Part shown: piece after piece, positions 1-5,664 of the stretch
Numbering within the stretch: position 1 is the first letter of the stretch
Layout: each line of letters opens with the position of its first letter
NCBI GenBank assembly: GCA_005239845.1
Contig: SBBD01000124.1
Coordinates: forward strand, 1 to 8,767
DNA: 8,767 nucleotides
Reading direction: 5' to 3'
Source of the DNA: an archaeon
GTDB taxonomy: Archaea; Micrarchaeota; Micrarchaeia; Norongarragalinales; SBBD01
Notes under the pieces: model-generated
The model's database searches: none
The model's input: the letters and a program-made list of their open reading frames with translations, nothing else
Told to the model about the DNA's origin: nothing
Translations under genes and position numbers: made by a program

Positions 1-338
1 AGGAAGATGCTGGAGGTCGTGGCGAGGAAAAACAAGAGGGTGACGGCCAGCACCGAAAAGCCGTGAGCGAGCCCTACTTGGATGCCGATGATGGTGGCTC
101 CGATGGCCATGCGGCCGAAGGGGATGGCGAACAAGATCACGAGACTGAGCGCGAGGACGGAAGTCGGAGTGCCTTCCAGGAGGGCTGGCCAGTCCGTTGG
201 TTCAAACCAGCAGGGGTCGACGCTGCAGAGCGCGGCCGTGGCGGTGGTGCGGAAGGTAAACCACAGTAGTGCTGCAAAGAGGATGAGGAGAAGTTCCTTG
301 TTTTCTTTCAGCCCTTTTACGAAAGCGTTCGAAGTCAT
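1..338 (-). CDS. Polytopic membrane protein of unknown function, C-terminus beyond window
   Basis: The reading frame is open from an ATG at 338 to the left edge, giving 112 visible residues with no stop. I translated it by hand. It has a short charged N-terminus (residues 1-15), a first membrane span at about 16-37, then an extracytoplasmic-looking loop with a Cys pair (C38-SVDP-C43) followed by WFEPTDW. A second span lies at about 59-74 and a third, Gly/Ala/Ile-rich, at about 78-106. I do not recognise the family. It lies 35 bases after the stop of the cupredoxin gene on the same strand, so it could be the last visible operon member. It also has a TATA-like box about 28 bases upstream and no ribosome-binding site, which fits a separate leaderless transcript. 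The Cys pair in a loop next to copper and thiol proteins hints at metal or disulfide chemistry, but that is only inference. Confidence 0.7.
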   Translation of the reverse strand, partial: MTSNAFVKGLKENKELLLILFAALLWFTFRTTATAALCSVDPCWFEPTDWPALLEGTPTSVLALSLVILFAIPFGRMAIGATIIGIQVGLAHGFSVLAVTLLFFLATTSSIF

Positions 339-362
339 TGAAGGAGCATGGGGATCGGGAAG

Positions 363-370
363 TTAAATAT
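363..370 (-). promoter_or_regulatory. TATA-like box of the left-edge membrane gene
   Basis: On the minus strand the sequence is ATATTTAA, centred about 28 bases before the ATG at 338. That is the distance expected if transcription starts at or next to the start codon (leaderless). No AGGTGA-type ribosome-binding site precedes this ATG, which supports the reading. It is a short AT-rich match only. Confidence 0.4.
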
Positions 371-373
371 CGC

Positions 374-796
374 CTAGTTTTCCACGACGAGCTTGCCCCG
401 GAACATTTTCATGGGGCAATGGAACTCGTAAGCGCCTGGCGCCGTGGGAGTGAACGTGGCCGTTTGCGTTTCGCCCTGCAAGGACTTCAGGTCGACGCGG
501 AAGGCGGGAATGAGCAATTCCCGGCCGCAATAACTGTCGGGGTCCGCGGAAAACGTCATTTCAACAGGCACGCCGGCCTTCACGTTAACGACTTCCTTGT
601 CATACAATCCCGTGTTCAACGCCCTCAAAGAGACTTTTTGCGCCCCTTTTTCTTTTGAACCCGTGGAAATCAATGGCGTCGCTATGGCGGTCTCCTGCGT
701 GTCTGTTGGAGCCGAACTGAATGCCGCGTAAAACAATGCTCCGCCGACGGTGGCCGCCAACAAAACCAACGCCATGAACACGTGCTTCGTTTTCAT
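374..796 (-). CDS. Membrane-anchored cupredoxin-like protein
   Basis: This is a 140-residue protein. An N-terminal hydrophobic segment (about residues 5-27) serves as signal or anchor, then a linker to about residue 50, then one cupredoxin-type beta-sandwich domain (about 54-140). The domain has the VKAGVPV strand near residue 72 and a Cys at 90. Its C-terminal loop, Y-E-F-H126-C127-P-M129-K-M131-F-R-G, is followed by the final strand KLVVE. C90, H126, C127, M129 and M131 are candidate copper ligands. I chose the ATG at 796 because it starts a good signal sequence and has a GAGG element 4 bases upstream; a longer frame to 823 overlaps the oxidase. It begins 14 bases after the multicopper oxidase stop, so the two are almost certainly co-transcribed. 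A likely role is carrying copper or electrons to or from the oxidase outside the membrane. The domain is very similar to the C-terminal domain of the 5665-6549 protein. Confidence 0.85.
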   Translation of the reverse strand: MKTKHVFMALVLLAATVGGALFYAAFSSAPTDTQETAIATPLISTGSKEKGAQKVSLRALNTGLYDKEVVNVKAGVPVEMTFSADPDSYCGRELLIPAFRVDLKSLQGETQTATFTPTAPGAYEFHCPMKMFRGKLVVEN

Positions 797-809
797 GGTT
801 CCTCTTCCC

Positions 810-2465
810 TCAAGCGGCTTCAATGCTGGCCATCATTCCAGATCCCAAATGTTCCGCAATGTGGCAGTGCAGCATCCACTCGCCTTCGTTCGGAAAATAC
901 GTCAACAGTTCCACGGAGCGCCCGATGGGCACGAGCACCGTGTCCTTCCACACTAGGTTCTCGTTTTTATTTCCATCCGTTTCGAGCACGAGAAACCGTG
1001 CGCCGTGCAAGTGGATGGGGTGCTGCATGGGGTGCAGGGAGTCTTCCTCGTTTTCCAAGCGGATCTTGAACACCTGTCCCTTTTTGACTTGGTGTTTGAT
1101 GTCCATGTTTTTCTTTCCTGTCTTCGGGTCCTTGAGCAGCCACGTCAGGCTTTCGTTGGTTGAGATGCGGTTCATGCCGAACATGGAGTCCTCCCACTCG
1201 ATGCCGTCCTCGCCGTGCTCCATCATCATGTCCATGGGCATCGCGCCCGGAATGTCGATGGTAAGCACGTACTCGAAGTCAACAGGCTGGCCGAAATATT
1301 TCCGAAACGCCTCCATCCCCTCCACGATTTCCTCGTTTTCTTTGGGCTCTGAAAACGAAAACGCCTTTTCCGTTTCTTCCTCGGTCACAGTAATCTCTCC
1401 CAAGACGTGCTCTTCCACGGGGTTCCGGTTAAGAATCCGGTATTTTCCTGGTTTTTCAAACTGCACCTCCGCGATATACCGTTCCGAAGGAGCAATCGTC
1501 ACGTCGTCCGCCAGAAACTCCTCCGCATACTTGCCGCTGTCCCCGCCTACGACCTTCAATTTGAGTTCCTCGATGGCAAACTGGAAGGGCCGCACATTGG
1601 CCGCGTTCAGCAAATAGAAGCGCACAACCTCTCCTTTCTTCAAGGAAAGCCGGTACTGGAACTCGCCGTTCACGAACGGCTGGTTGCCATATCTTCCCAT
1701 GGCCGCAAAGTTGGTGGTGCTTTTAAAGAACGGGTACAGCTCTCCCTCTTTCAACAGCAGGTCGTCCAGCACGAGTACCTCTTCGCGGTTCACGGCGTTG
1801 TAATAGACTGTATTTTTGGGCTCTACCAGAATGACGCCATACAGCCCCAGTTCCTGCTGGAGTTCCTCGCGGGCGTGCGGATGGTACCAGTATGCGCCTT
1901 CATCCGGGAACTCGAGTTCGTACCGGAACGTTTCCCCGGGCTTCACTTCTTCCTGCGTCACGCCCGGCACGCCGTCGTTCTCGTTCTTCAAGCGCAGGCC
2001 GTGCCAATGCACGGTCGTGGGCTGGCCCAACTCGTTCTTGAACTCAACGGATAGCTTCGAGCCCTGCTCCACTTCCAGTATGGGCCCCGGCACTTGCCGG
2101 TTGTAGGCATACAAGTAAAACGGCTTCCCTCCCAACTCTTTTTTGATTACTCCTGCCTCCAGCAAAAACGTTTGTCCATCCGCCAGTTTCACGTGTTCCG
2201 TATTTTTTGCAGGAAGGGCCTGCTCCGCATTGTAAGGAATGAACGTCTCACCCGCAGTGCCTTGTCTCATCCTATTATCCGTTCCCATCTTCCCCGTTTC
2301 TCTTCCCATCATTCTACCGCCCATCGGCTCCGGCGCTTGGCTGTCGTGGCCCAAGTCTCTAGCGCTTTCTTGGACGCTGGCGCCGCTTAGGTTGAAAAAA
2401 ACAAGGACGGCCGCCACGGCGAGGACGGCAATGCCAAGAGCAACCGCCAACGAATGTTTCTTCAA
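810..2465 (-). CDS. Multicopper oxidase (three-domain laccase / CueO type), exported
   Basis: Numbering here is from an upstream TTG at 2486 (558 residues); with the preferred TTG at 2465 the protein has 551. All four copper-ligand motifs are present: H160-W-H162-G, Y-H202-P-H204, H489-P-I-H492-L-H494-G and H540-C541-H542-I-A-E-H546-L-G-S-G-M551. By family precedent, H489, C541, H546 and axial M551 bind the type 1 copper, and the other eight histidines hold the trinuclear cluster that reduces O2 to water. Residues 9-33 form a signal or anchor, followed by a Met/Gly/Arg-rich stretch (55-73). A second Met-rich segment (416-438, including MPMDMMM) resembles the cuprous-ion-binding inserts of CueO-type oxidases and suggests Cu(I) as substrate. 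I prefer the TTG at 2465 because GGTGAT ends 6 bases upstream, overlapping the stop of the preceding gene. It sits in the middle of the minus-strand operon. The substrate could also be another metal or organic. Confidence 0.95.
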   Translation of the reverse strand: MKKHSLAVALGIAVLAVAAVLVFFNLSGASVQESARDLGHDSQAPEPMGGRMMGRETGKMGTDNRMRQGTAGETFIPYNAEQALPAKNTEHVKLADGQTFLLEAGVIKKELGGKPFYLYAYNRQVPGPILEVEQGSKLSVEFKNELGQPTTVHWHGLRLKNENDGVPGVTQEEVKPGETFRYELEFPDEGAYWYHPHAREELQQELGLYGVILVEPKNTVYYNAVNREEVLVLDDLLLKEGELYPFFKSTTNFAAMGRYGNQPFVNGEFQYRLSLKKGEVVRFYLLNAANVRPFQFAIEELKLKVVGGDSGKYAEEFLADDVTIAPSERYIAEVQFEKPGKYRILNRNPVEEHVLGEITVTEEETEKAFSFSEPKENEEIVEGMEAFRKYFGQPVDFEYVLTIDIPGAMPMDMMMEHGEDGIEWEDSMFGMNRISTNESLTWLLKDPKTGKKNMDIKHQVKKGQVFKIRLENEEDSLHPMQHPIHLHGARFLVLETDGNKNENLVWKDTVLVPIGRSVELLTYFPNEGEWMLHCHIAEHLGSGMMASIEAA

Positions 2466-2472
2466 ATTCAAA

Positions 2473-3036
2473 TCACCGTACTCCAATCGAGCCGAAAAAC
2501 GCCCGGATCCGCGCTTCGTCGTACGATTTCAGCTTTTCAATCTTCCCCCTTCCCGTGAGCACGATGAGCGCGTCCACCTTGTAGTACGGCGCCACGTACA
2601 CGGGGTTTCTCTCGTCAAAGCTCGAGACCACGCCCCGCAAATCTTGCACGAGCGCGGCGCATGCAGGCTCTTCTTTCTTGCAGTTATACTGAGCCAACGC
2701 GCCCGGAACGTCGTTGGGGCCATGTTCCAGGATATGAATTTGGACGGGAATGGAAATGGGCTCGTCCAAGAAAAAGCTTTCCGGGTGCGTTTCCGGATGC
2801 GGCTGGCCCTTGAACTCAAAAGGCGGGTCTTCGTAATGCGGCGTGAAAAACCACCAGTAAGCAATACCTACCATGACCAACGCGACGAATCCATATCCGG
2901 CCATTTTTTTCATGTTTTTGATGCTCGGCTTTGTGGAAGGTCCTGCCGTGGGGTGCCTGGCTGCCCGGTGCATTTCCATCGCCTCCTGAGAGCCGAACTT
3001 ATTTCCGCATTCTGGGCAATTGATTTCAACGCTCAT
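2473..3036 (-). CDS. C2H2 zinc finger - transmembrane - DUF3105 protein
   Basis: This is a 187-residue protein of three parts. Residues 7-28 are a classical C2H2 zinc finger (C7-x2-C10-x12-H23-x4-H28). Residues 47-64 form one membrane span (ending YWWFF). Residues 98-187 match what I know of DUF3105: the HILEHG motif (H101, H105), Y-N-C119 with C126 nearby, the strand VYVAPY followed by D-A-L-I-V-L-T-x-x-G-K, and a terminal D-E-A-R-I-R-A-F helix. The DUF3105 function is unknown; its conserved His and Cys could bind a metal. The finger would be cytoplasmic and DUF3105 external if the positive-inside rule holds (KNMKK precedes the span). The ATG at 3036 has a strong AGGAGGGGA ribosome-binding site. 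Its stop lies within the oxidase ribosome-binding site, so translation of the two is probably coupled. It could be a copper-loading or assembly partner of the oxidase (inference). Confidence 0.8.
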   Translation of the reverse strand: MSVEINCPECGNKFGSQEAMEMHRAARHPTAGPSTKPSIKNMKKMAGYGFVALVMVGIAYWWFFTPHYEDPPFEFKGQPHPETHPESFFLDEPISIPVQIHILEHGPNDVPGALAQYNCKKEEPACAALVQDLRGVVSSFDERNPVYVAPYYKVDALIVLTGRGKIEKLKSYDEARIRAFFGSIGVR

Positions 3037-3101
3037 GTGACTCCCCTCCTTTCTTGAAATTCCATACGCTTATTTTCGTTGCCCTCGCCCGGTTTCAACG
3101 T

Positions 3102-3632
3102 TCAAGCTTCATTCCGCATTGGAAGCGCAACCACGCACGTGGTGCATTTTCTATTGACGGTTTGCGCCGTGAAGTAGATGGAAACGAGCGTGAGCAGCAA
3201 ACCCCCAGCAATCAACTCGCTGCGGTAGTTCAGCAGAAACAACGTGGCTCCTCCCCCCAAAAACGCTCCGAACGCCGTGATGCAGCCCGCGCACGCTGCC
3301 GAGGAGTACACCGTCGCCATGACTCCCGAAAACAGTCCGGCCGCGCCTGCGCCCTTCTCCGGCAAGCTTGCGCGTTGCCTCCACACGAAGACCTGCATGG
3401 GAATTAATACGGCCATGGCCGCAGAGAAAAGGAACAGGAAGACGTAACTGTACGAAGGGGCCACCTTGAACCAAAACGCTGCGTCGTTTCCCGGAATCGT
3501 ATATACGGGAAGGAGCCACGAGAACGCCGCGATTCCAACGAATGAAATGATGGCGAGCCATCGGTATTCATTAGCCGAAAATACGGCATCGAGTGCCGCC
3601 TGTATTTCCTTAAAAAAACCAAAAACTGCCAT
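3102..3632 (-). CDS. Polytopic membrane protein with two CxxC pairs, MerT/MerF-like
   Basis: This is a 176-residue protein with about four or five hydrophobic spans (roughly 25-47, 59-83, 96-118, 119-134 and 139-160). A CxxC pair (C114-A-G-C117) lies inside the third span. It is followed by a Gly-rich turn (GAFLGGG), another span, and a second CxxC (C163-T-T-C166) just after the last span. A Cys pair in a helix followed by a Gly-rich turn, then cysteines at the membrane exit, recalls the MerT/MerF/MerC group, which pass Hg2+ inward through paired cysteines. I see that as a resemblance, not proven homology. A DsbD-like thiol relay is an alternative. The ATG at 3632 is 19 bases after the previous gene's stop, with GAGG about 11 bases upstream; a longer frame to 3731 would overlap that gene and adds only a low-complexity basic/Cys stretch. 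It is followed, 65 bases on, by the DUF3105 gene. Confidence 0.75.
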   Translation of the reverse strand: MAVFGFFKEIQAALDAVFSANEYRWLAIISFVGIAAFSWLLPVYTIPGNDAAFWFKVAPSYSYVFLFLFSAAMAVLIPMQVFVWRQRASLPEKGAGAAGLFSGVMATVYSSAACAGCITAFGAFLGGGATLFLLNYRSELIAGGLLLTLVSIYFTAQTVNRKCTTCVVALPMRNEA

Positions 3633-3651
3633 GGGGGGAATGTCCTCTTGC

Positions 3652-4005
3652 TTATGGGTTAGGAAGGGGTGAAAACAGCAGCACTTCCGCTTTCTTTCCA
3701 TCTTGGCATACGGCCGTACAAGGCCCTTCATACATGCCTGATTCCAGCGCCTTCAACTGAGCATCCGCGACTTGTCCTCGTGAAAGGTACAACGGAGTAT
3801 ACGCTTCCTCTTTGAACGAACGCGCTTTGTCTAGCGTTGGAAACGTTTGTTCCTGCATCGCTGCCTGCTCCTGCATTTTAGTGACGGCAAAACCCGTAAT
3901 GAAAATGGCCGTCACCAAGAGCGCGAGCGGCACGGCTAACCAAAGGCTTTCCACTCGCTTCACTTCATTATTCCTTGTCTGCCTATCCCTTTCTCTCCTC
4001 CCCAT
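3652..4005 (-). CDS. Single-span membrane protein with CxxxC motif, unknown function
   Basis: This is a 117-residue protein I do not recognise. The N-terminus (1-20) is very basic (MGRRERDRQTRNN), so it should stay in the cytoplasm. Residues 21-43 form one membrane span, and residues 44-117 would face outward. The outer part is Gln/Glu/Ala-rich at first and ends with G-P-C96-T-A-V-C100-Q-D-G-K-K-A-E-V-L-L-F-S. The Cys pair followed by a short strand could be a metal site or a disulfide made by the neighbouring DsbA-like protein. The ATG at 4005 is chosen because AGGTGA lies 5 bases upstream; a GTG at 4014 is in frame but overlaps that element. It lies 78 bases after the DsbA-like gene and 19 bases before the MerT/MerF-like gene, so it probably belongs to the same operon. 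It may be a small thiol or metal carrier (inference). Confidence 0.7.
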   Translation of the reverse strand: MGRRERDRQTRNNEVKRVESLWLAVPLALLVTAIFITGFAVTKMQEQAAMQEQTFPTLDKARSFKEEAYTPLYLSRGQVADAQLKALESGMYEGPCTAVCQDGKKAEVLLFSPLPNP

Positions 4006-4083
4006 CCTTCTCACCTATATGCCGTGTTCTTATTCTCGCCAGCCTCCGTTCCCTTTTTCTTTTGTCTCCATGCTTCTTCTCCC

Positions 4084-4908
4084 TTAAATGCCGACAGAAC
4101 TGAACAATTGTTGGAATACGGAATACGGCTGTGCTCCTGATACGACTTGCAGCACGTTGCCCTTATCATCCACCAGCAGGAACCCCGGCGTTCCGCCGAT
4201 GCCGTTCTGGATGCCTTCCTGCAGCTGCGCTTCGACGACGGCGTTCTTTTCCCCTGAATCCAAACAGGCGTTGAATTTGGCTGTGTCCATCTTGAGTTCC
4301 GCCGCCATCTGCTTCAAAGAGGCACTGCCGATGTCGGGACTCTTCTCGAAAATCTTGTCATGCATTTCCCAGAACTTTCCCTGGTCCCTCGCGCACTCGG
4401 AAGCCTGCGCTGCCGGCCTTGCATTCGGGTGGATGCTGTCCAACGGGAAGTGCTTGTACACGAATCTTACTTTGCCGGTGTCAACATAGTCCGTGAAGAG
4501 CTGCGCCTCCGTCTGCTGGAAGAACCGCTGGCAGAAGGGGCACTGGAAGTCGCTGTATTCGACCAGCGCGTACTTCGCGTCCTCCGAACCCTTGGACACC
4601 GCGTCTTGAAGCAAGACCTTGCCTTTAGGCTGCGGTTGCGGAGGCGGCGTTGCAGCAGGAGGTTGGGTTGTTGGCTGTACGCGTTGCGGGGCTGCTGGAG
4701 CGGCGGCAACCGAGGGCGCATTCGCAAGAGCCACTTTCACTTCCGTTATTCCCTGCTGCACTTGCTGCAAGCTCCCGTTCAGGTTGCCTACCGCATAAAT
4801 GATGGCTGCGGAAAGGATGATCGCGGAAATCAAAAAGGCTCCCGCAATCGCGTATGCGCCGTCTTTTCCTTCTTTTTGCGCATGATGGCCGTGCTCGCTT
4901 GCTTCCAC
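4084..4908 (-). CDS. Membrane-anchored DsbA-family thiol:disulfide oxidoreductase
   Basis: With the GTG start at 4908 the protein has 274 residues. Residues 1-17 are a short His-rich cytoplasmic tail (EHGHH), 18-40 a membrane anchor, 44-63 a short helical stretch, and 64-95 a Pro/Ala/Gln-rich linker. From about 97 onward comes a DsbA/Thioredoxin_4-type domain. It has the active site C123-P-F-C126 after EYSDFQ, the helical insertion with R-P-A-A-Q-A-S-E-C-A, a further Cys in FNACLDSG, and the cis-proline loop GIGGTPGFLLV near the C-terminus. Family members oxidise paired thiols outside the membrane, or isomerise them. The GTG start is supported by AGGTGG 5 bases upstream and by the TATA-like box at 4954-4961. 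The frame is open much further upstream (to 5292), but that part runs antisense through the divergent plus-strand gene and should not be annotated. It is the first gene of the left operon, and its substrates may be the Cys-rich neighbours. Confidence 0.9.
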   Translation of the reverse strand: MEASEHGHHAQKEGKDGAYAIAGAFLISAIILSAAIIYAVGNLNGSLQQVQQGITEVKVALANAPSVAAAPAAPQRVQPTTQPPAATPPPQPQPKGKVLLQDAVSKGSEDAKYALVEYSDFQCPFCQRFFQQTEAQLFTDYVDTGKVRFVYKHFPLDSIHPNARPAAQASECARDQGKFWEMHDKIFEKSPDIGSASLKQMAAELKMDTAKFNACLDSGEKNAVVEAQLQEGIQNGIGGTPGFLLVDDKGNVLQVVSGAQPYSVFQQLFSSVGI

Positions 4909-4913
4909 TCCCA

Positions 4914-4919
4914 CCACCT
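4914..4919 (-). promoter_or_regulatory. Ribosome-binding site that fixes the DsbA-like GTG start
   Basis: AGGTGG on the minus strand lies 5 bases before the GTG at 4908. The same spacing is seen with AGGTGA before the ATG at 4005 and the ATG at 8423, so it looks like the local rule. It argues against the much longer open frame upstream. Confidence 0.6.
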
Positions 4920-4920
4920 T

Positions 4921-4953
4921 TTGTAATGTTATTGTAACGTCATGGTAATGTCC
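4921..4953. repeat. Three 11-base direct repeats in the divergent promoter, candidate operator
   Basis: Three consecutive 11-base units share the core GTAA(T/C)GT: TTGTAATGTTA, TTGTAACGTCA and TGGTAATGTCC. The cores begin at 4923, 4934 and 4945, so they fall on one face of the DNA helix. The array sits between the TATA-like box and the GTG of the DsbA-like gene, over its expected transcription start. It is also immediately upstream of the TATA box as read by the plus-strand operon. A protein bound here could affect both directions. The winged-helix protein at 5315-5581 is the obvious candidate. Confidence 0.55.
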
Positions 4954-4963
4954 TTTTATAAGG
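4952..4963. promoter_or_regulatory. Shared near-symmetric TATA element for divergent transcription
   Basis: The plus strand reads CCTTTTATAAGG and the minus strand CCTTATAAAAGG, so a TATA-like box exists in both orientations. It lies about 50 bases before the minus-strand GTG at 4908, leaving a leader of about 20 bases with a ribosome-binding site. It is about 33 bases before the plus-strand ATG at 4990, where the transcript would start close to the GGTGAT that precedes the ATG. One element may drive both genes, or the two complexes may compete. Confidence 0.5.
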
Positions 4964-4973
4964 GTTTCCCTTA
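4959..4973. promoter_or_regulatory. 15-base perfect palindrome, candidate operator
   Basis: TAAGGG-TTT-CCCTTA is a perfect 6+3+6 inverted repeat. It overlaps one end of the shared TATA element and extends toward the plus-strand gene. Dimeric winged-helix regulators bind palindromes of this size, and one is encoded two genes away. Binding here would block the transcription start region of the plus-strand operon, which is consistent with autoregulation (inference). Confidence 0.45.
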
Positions 4974-4989
4974 ACCTTCCGGTGATCGC

Positions 4990-5310
4990 ATGGACTATAC
5001 GAGCCCGCTCACGGAAGGCCTCGTGCTCTTGGCTTCGCTGGGTTTTCTGGTAGCCATCTATTTTGCTTACAAGCTCTGGCGCGAAACGCGGGGGGAACGC
5101 TACTGGCCGTACTTCCTCGTCTCTGCAGTTGCCTTGGGCGTGCGCGAGTGGGCCGTCATTCCCGTGGACCTCCACCTGATTTCGAGGAGCACGGGCATCC
5201 TGATCGTGGAAGCCTCCGCCATTGTGGGAGGGCTGGCGTTTGCCTATGCTTCGTATGGGCTTTACGCCAGCATGAAACGGATTCGCGAGCACCTTAAAAC
5301 GAGGCGGTAG
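4990..5310 (+). CDS. Three-helix membrane protein of unknown function
   Basis: This is a 106-residue protein. Hydrophobic spans lie at about residues 8-27, 40-57 and 68-92, with a basic segment after the first (KLWRETRGERYW) and a basic C-terminus (MKRIREHLKTRR). By the positive-inside rule the C-terminus is probably cytoplasmic. I do not recognise the family. Small helical proteins of this look can act as sensor domains, but there is no kinase or other partner domain here. The ATG has GGTGAT 3 bases upstream and the shared TATA-like element about 33 bases upstream. The winged-helix regulator gene follows after 4 bases, so they form a two-gene operon. The protein may transmit a membrane signal to the regulator; that rests only on gene order. 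Confidence 0.8.
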   Translation: MDYTSPLTEGLVLLASLGFLVAIYFAYKLWRETRGERYWPYFLVSAVALGVREWAVIPVDLHLISRSTGILIVEASAIVGGLAFAYASYGLYASMKRIREHLKTRR

Positions 5311-5314
5311 GCGA

Positions 5315-5581
5315 GTGAAAACCGTACTCTTTTACTGGAGCAAGGGCGCCGACGTGCGAAGGCACATCGTGTTGGCGCTCTACGACTGCGCCAAAAAAGG
5401 AAAGCCGTGCTTTACGAGCGAACTGGCCCGGAAACTAAGGCTAAGCCACGTCGCCATCCTCCGCCACTTGGAACTCTTGGAAAAGGAAGGCTACGTCGTG
5501 CCCTTGAACCCGGGCGGCAAACCCGTGTTTTTGGGCCTTTCCGAGAAAGGGCAGGCTGTCGTCCACGAGTTCTTGCCTTAA
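5315..5581 (+). CDS. Winged helix-turn-helix transcriptional regulator
   Basis: This is an 88-residue protein consisting of little more than one winged-helix domain of the MarR/ArsR-like archaeal type. It has a first helix at about 13-27, helix-turn-helix at about 33-57 with the recognition helix around SHVAILRHLELLEKEG, then a beta-wing (YVVPLNPGGKPVFLGL) and a final helix (SEKGQAVVHEFL). There is no separate ligand domain. C25 and C32, with nearby His17, could sense metal or thiol state, as in some small metalloregulators, but the classical ArsR/SmtB CxC-type motif is not present. The start is GTG, 4 bases after the stop of the membrane gene, with GAGG in the end of that gene as ribosome-binding site. 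Likely targets are the direct repeats or palindrome at 4921-4973. Confidence 0.85.
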   Translation: MKTVLFYWSKGADVRRHIVLALYDCAKKGKPCFTSELARKLRLSHVAILRHLELLEKEGYVVPLNPGGKPVFLGLSEKGQAVVHEFLP

Positions 5582-5612
5582 AGCATGCTGTAGAGCCTTG
5601 ACTGATAATAGC

Positions 5613-5633
5613 ACCTTGCTGAAAATAGCAGGT
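5613..5633. terminator. Hairpin between convergent genes, possible terminator
   Basis: ACCT(T)GCT and AGCAGGT form a 7-base-pair stem with one bulged T and a GAAAAT loop. On the plus strand it is followed by T-rich sequence (5637-5658). It lies 32 bases after the regulator gene and about 30 bases from the end of the opposing cupredoxin gene, so it could end either transcript. Archaea often terminate at T-runs without hairpins, so this is only a candidate. Confidence 0.35.
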
Positions 5634-5664
5634 AGTCTATACTTTCCTTCATTTCCTATTGCGC

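Noticed and set aside
3068..3075. AAAATAAG as an internal TATA box before the DUF3105 gene
   Set aside because: It is a weak match at about 35 bases from a gene that has a strong ribosome-binding site, and spacing to the previous gene allows co-transcription.
4033..4071. A 13-codon leader ORF between the DsbA-like gene and the CxxxC protein
   Set aside because: It has an ATG and is in frame with the downstream gene but stops early. It has no clear ribosome-binding site and nothing suggests attenuation in an archaeon.
374..5292. Many long plus-strand open frames opposite the minus-strand genes, for example 823-1617, 1407-2054 and 4360-4926
   Set aside because: They lie entirely antisense to confident genes, have low-complexity or Arg/Ser/Cys-rich products without family motifs, and lack promoters or ribosome-binding sites.
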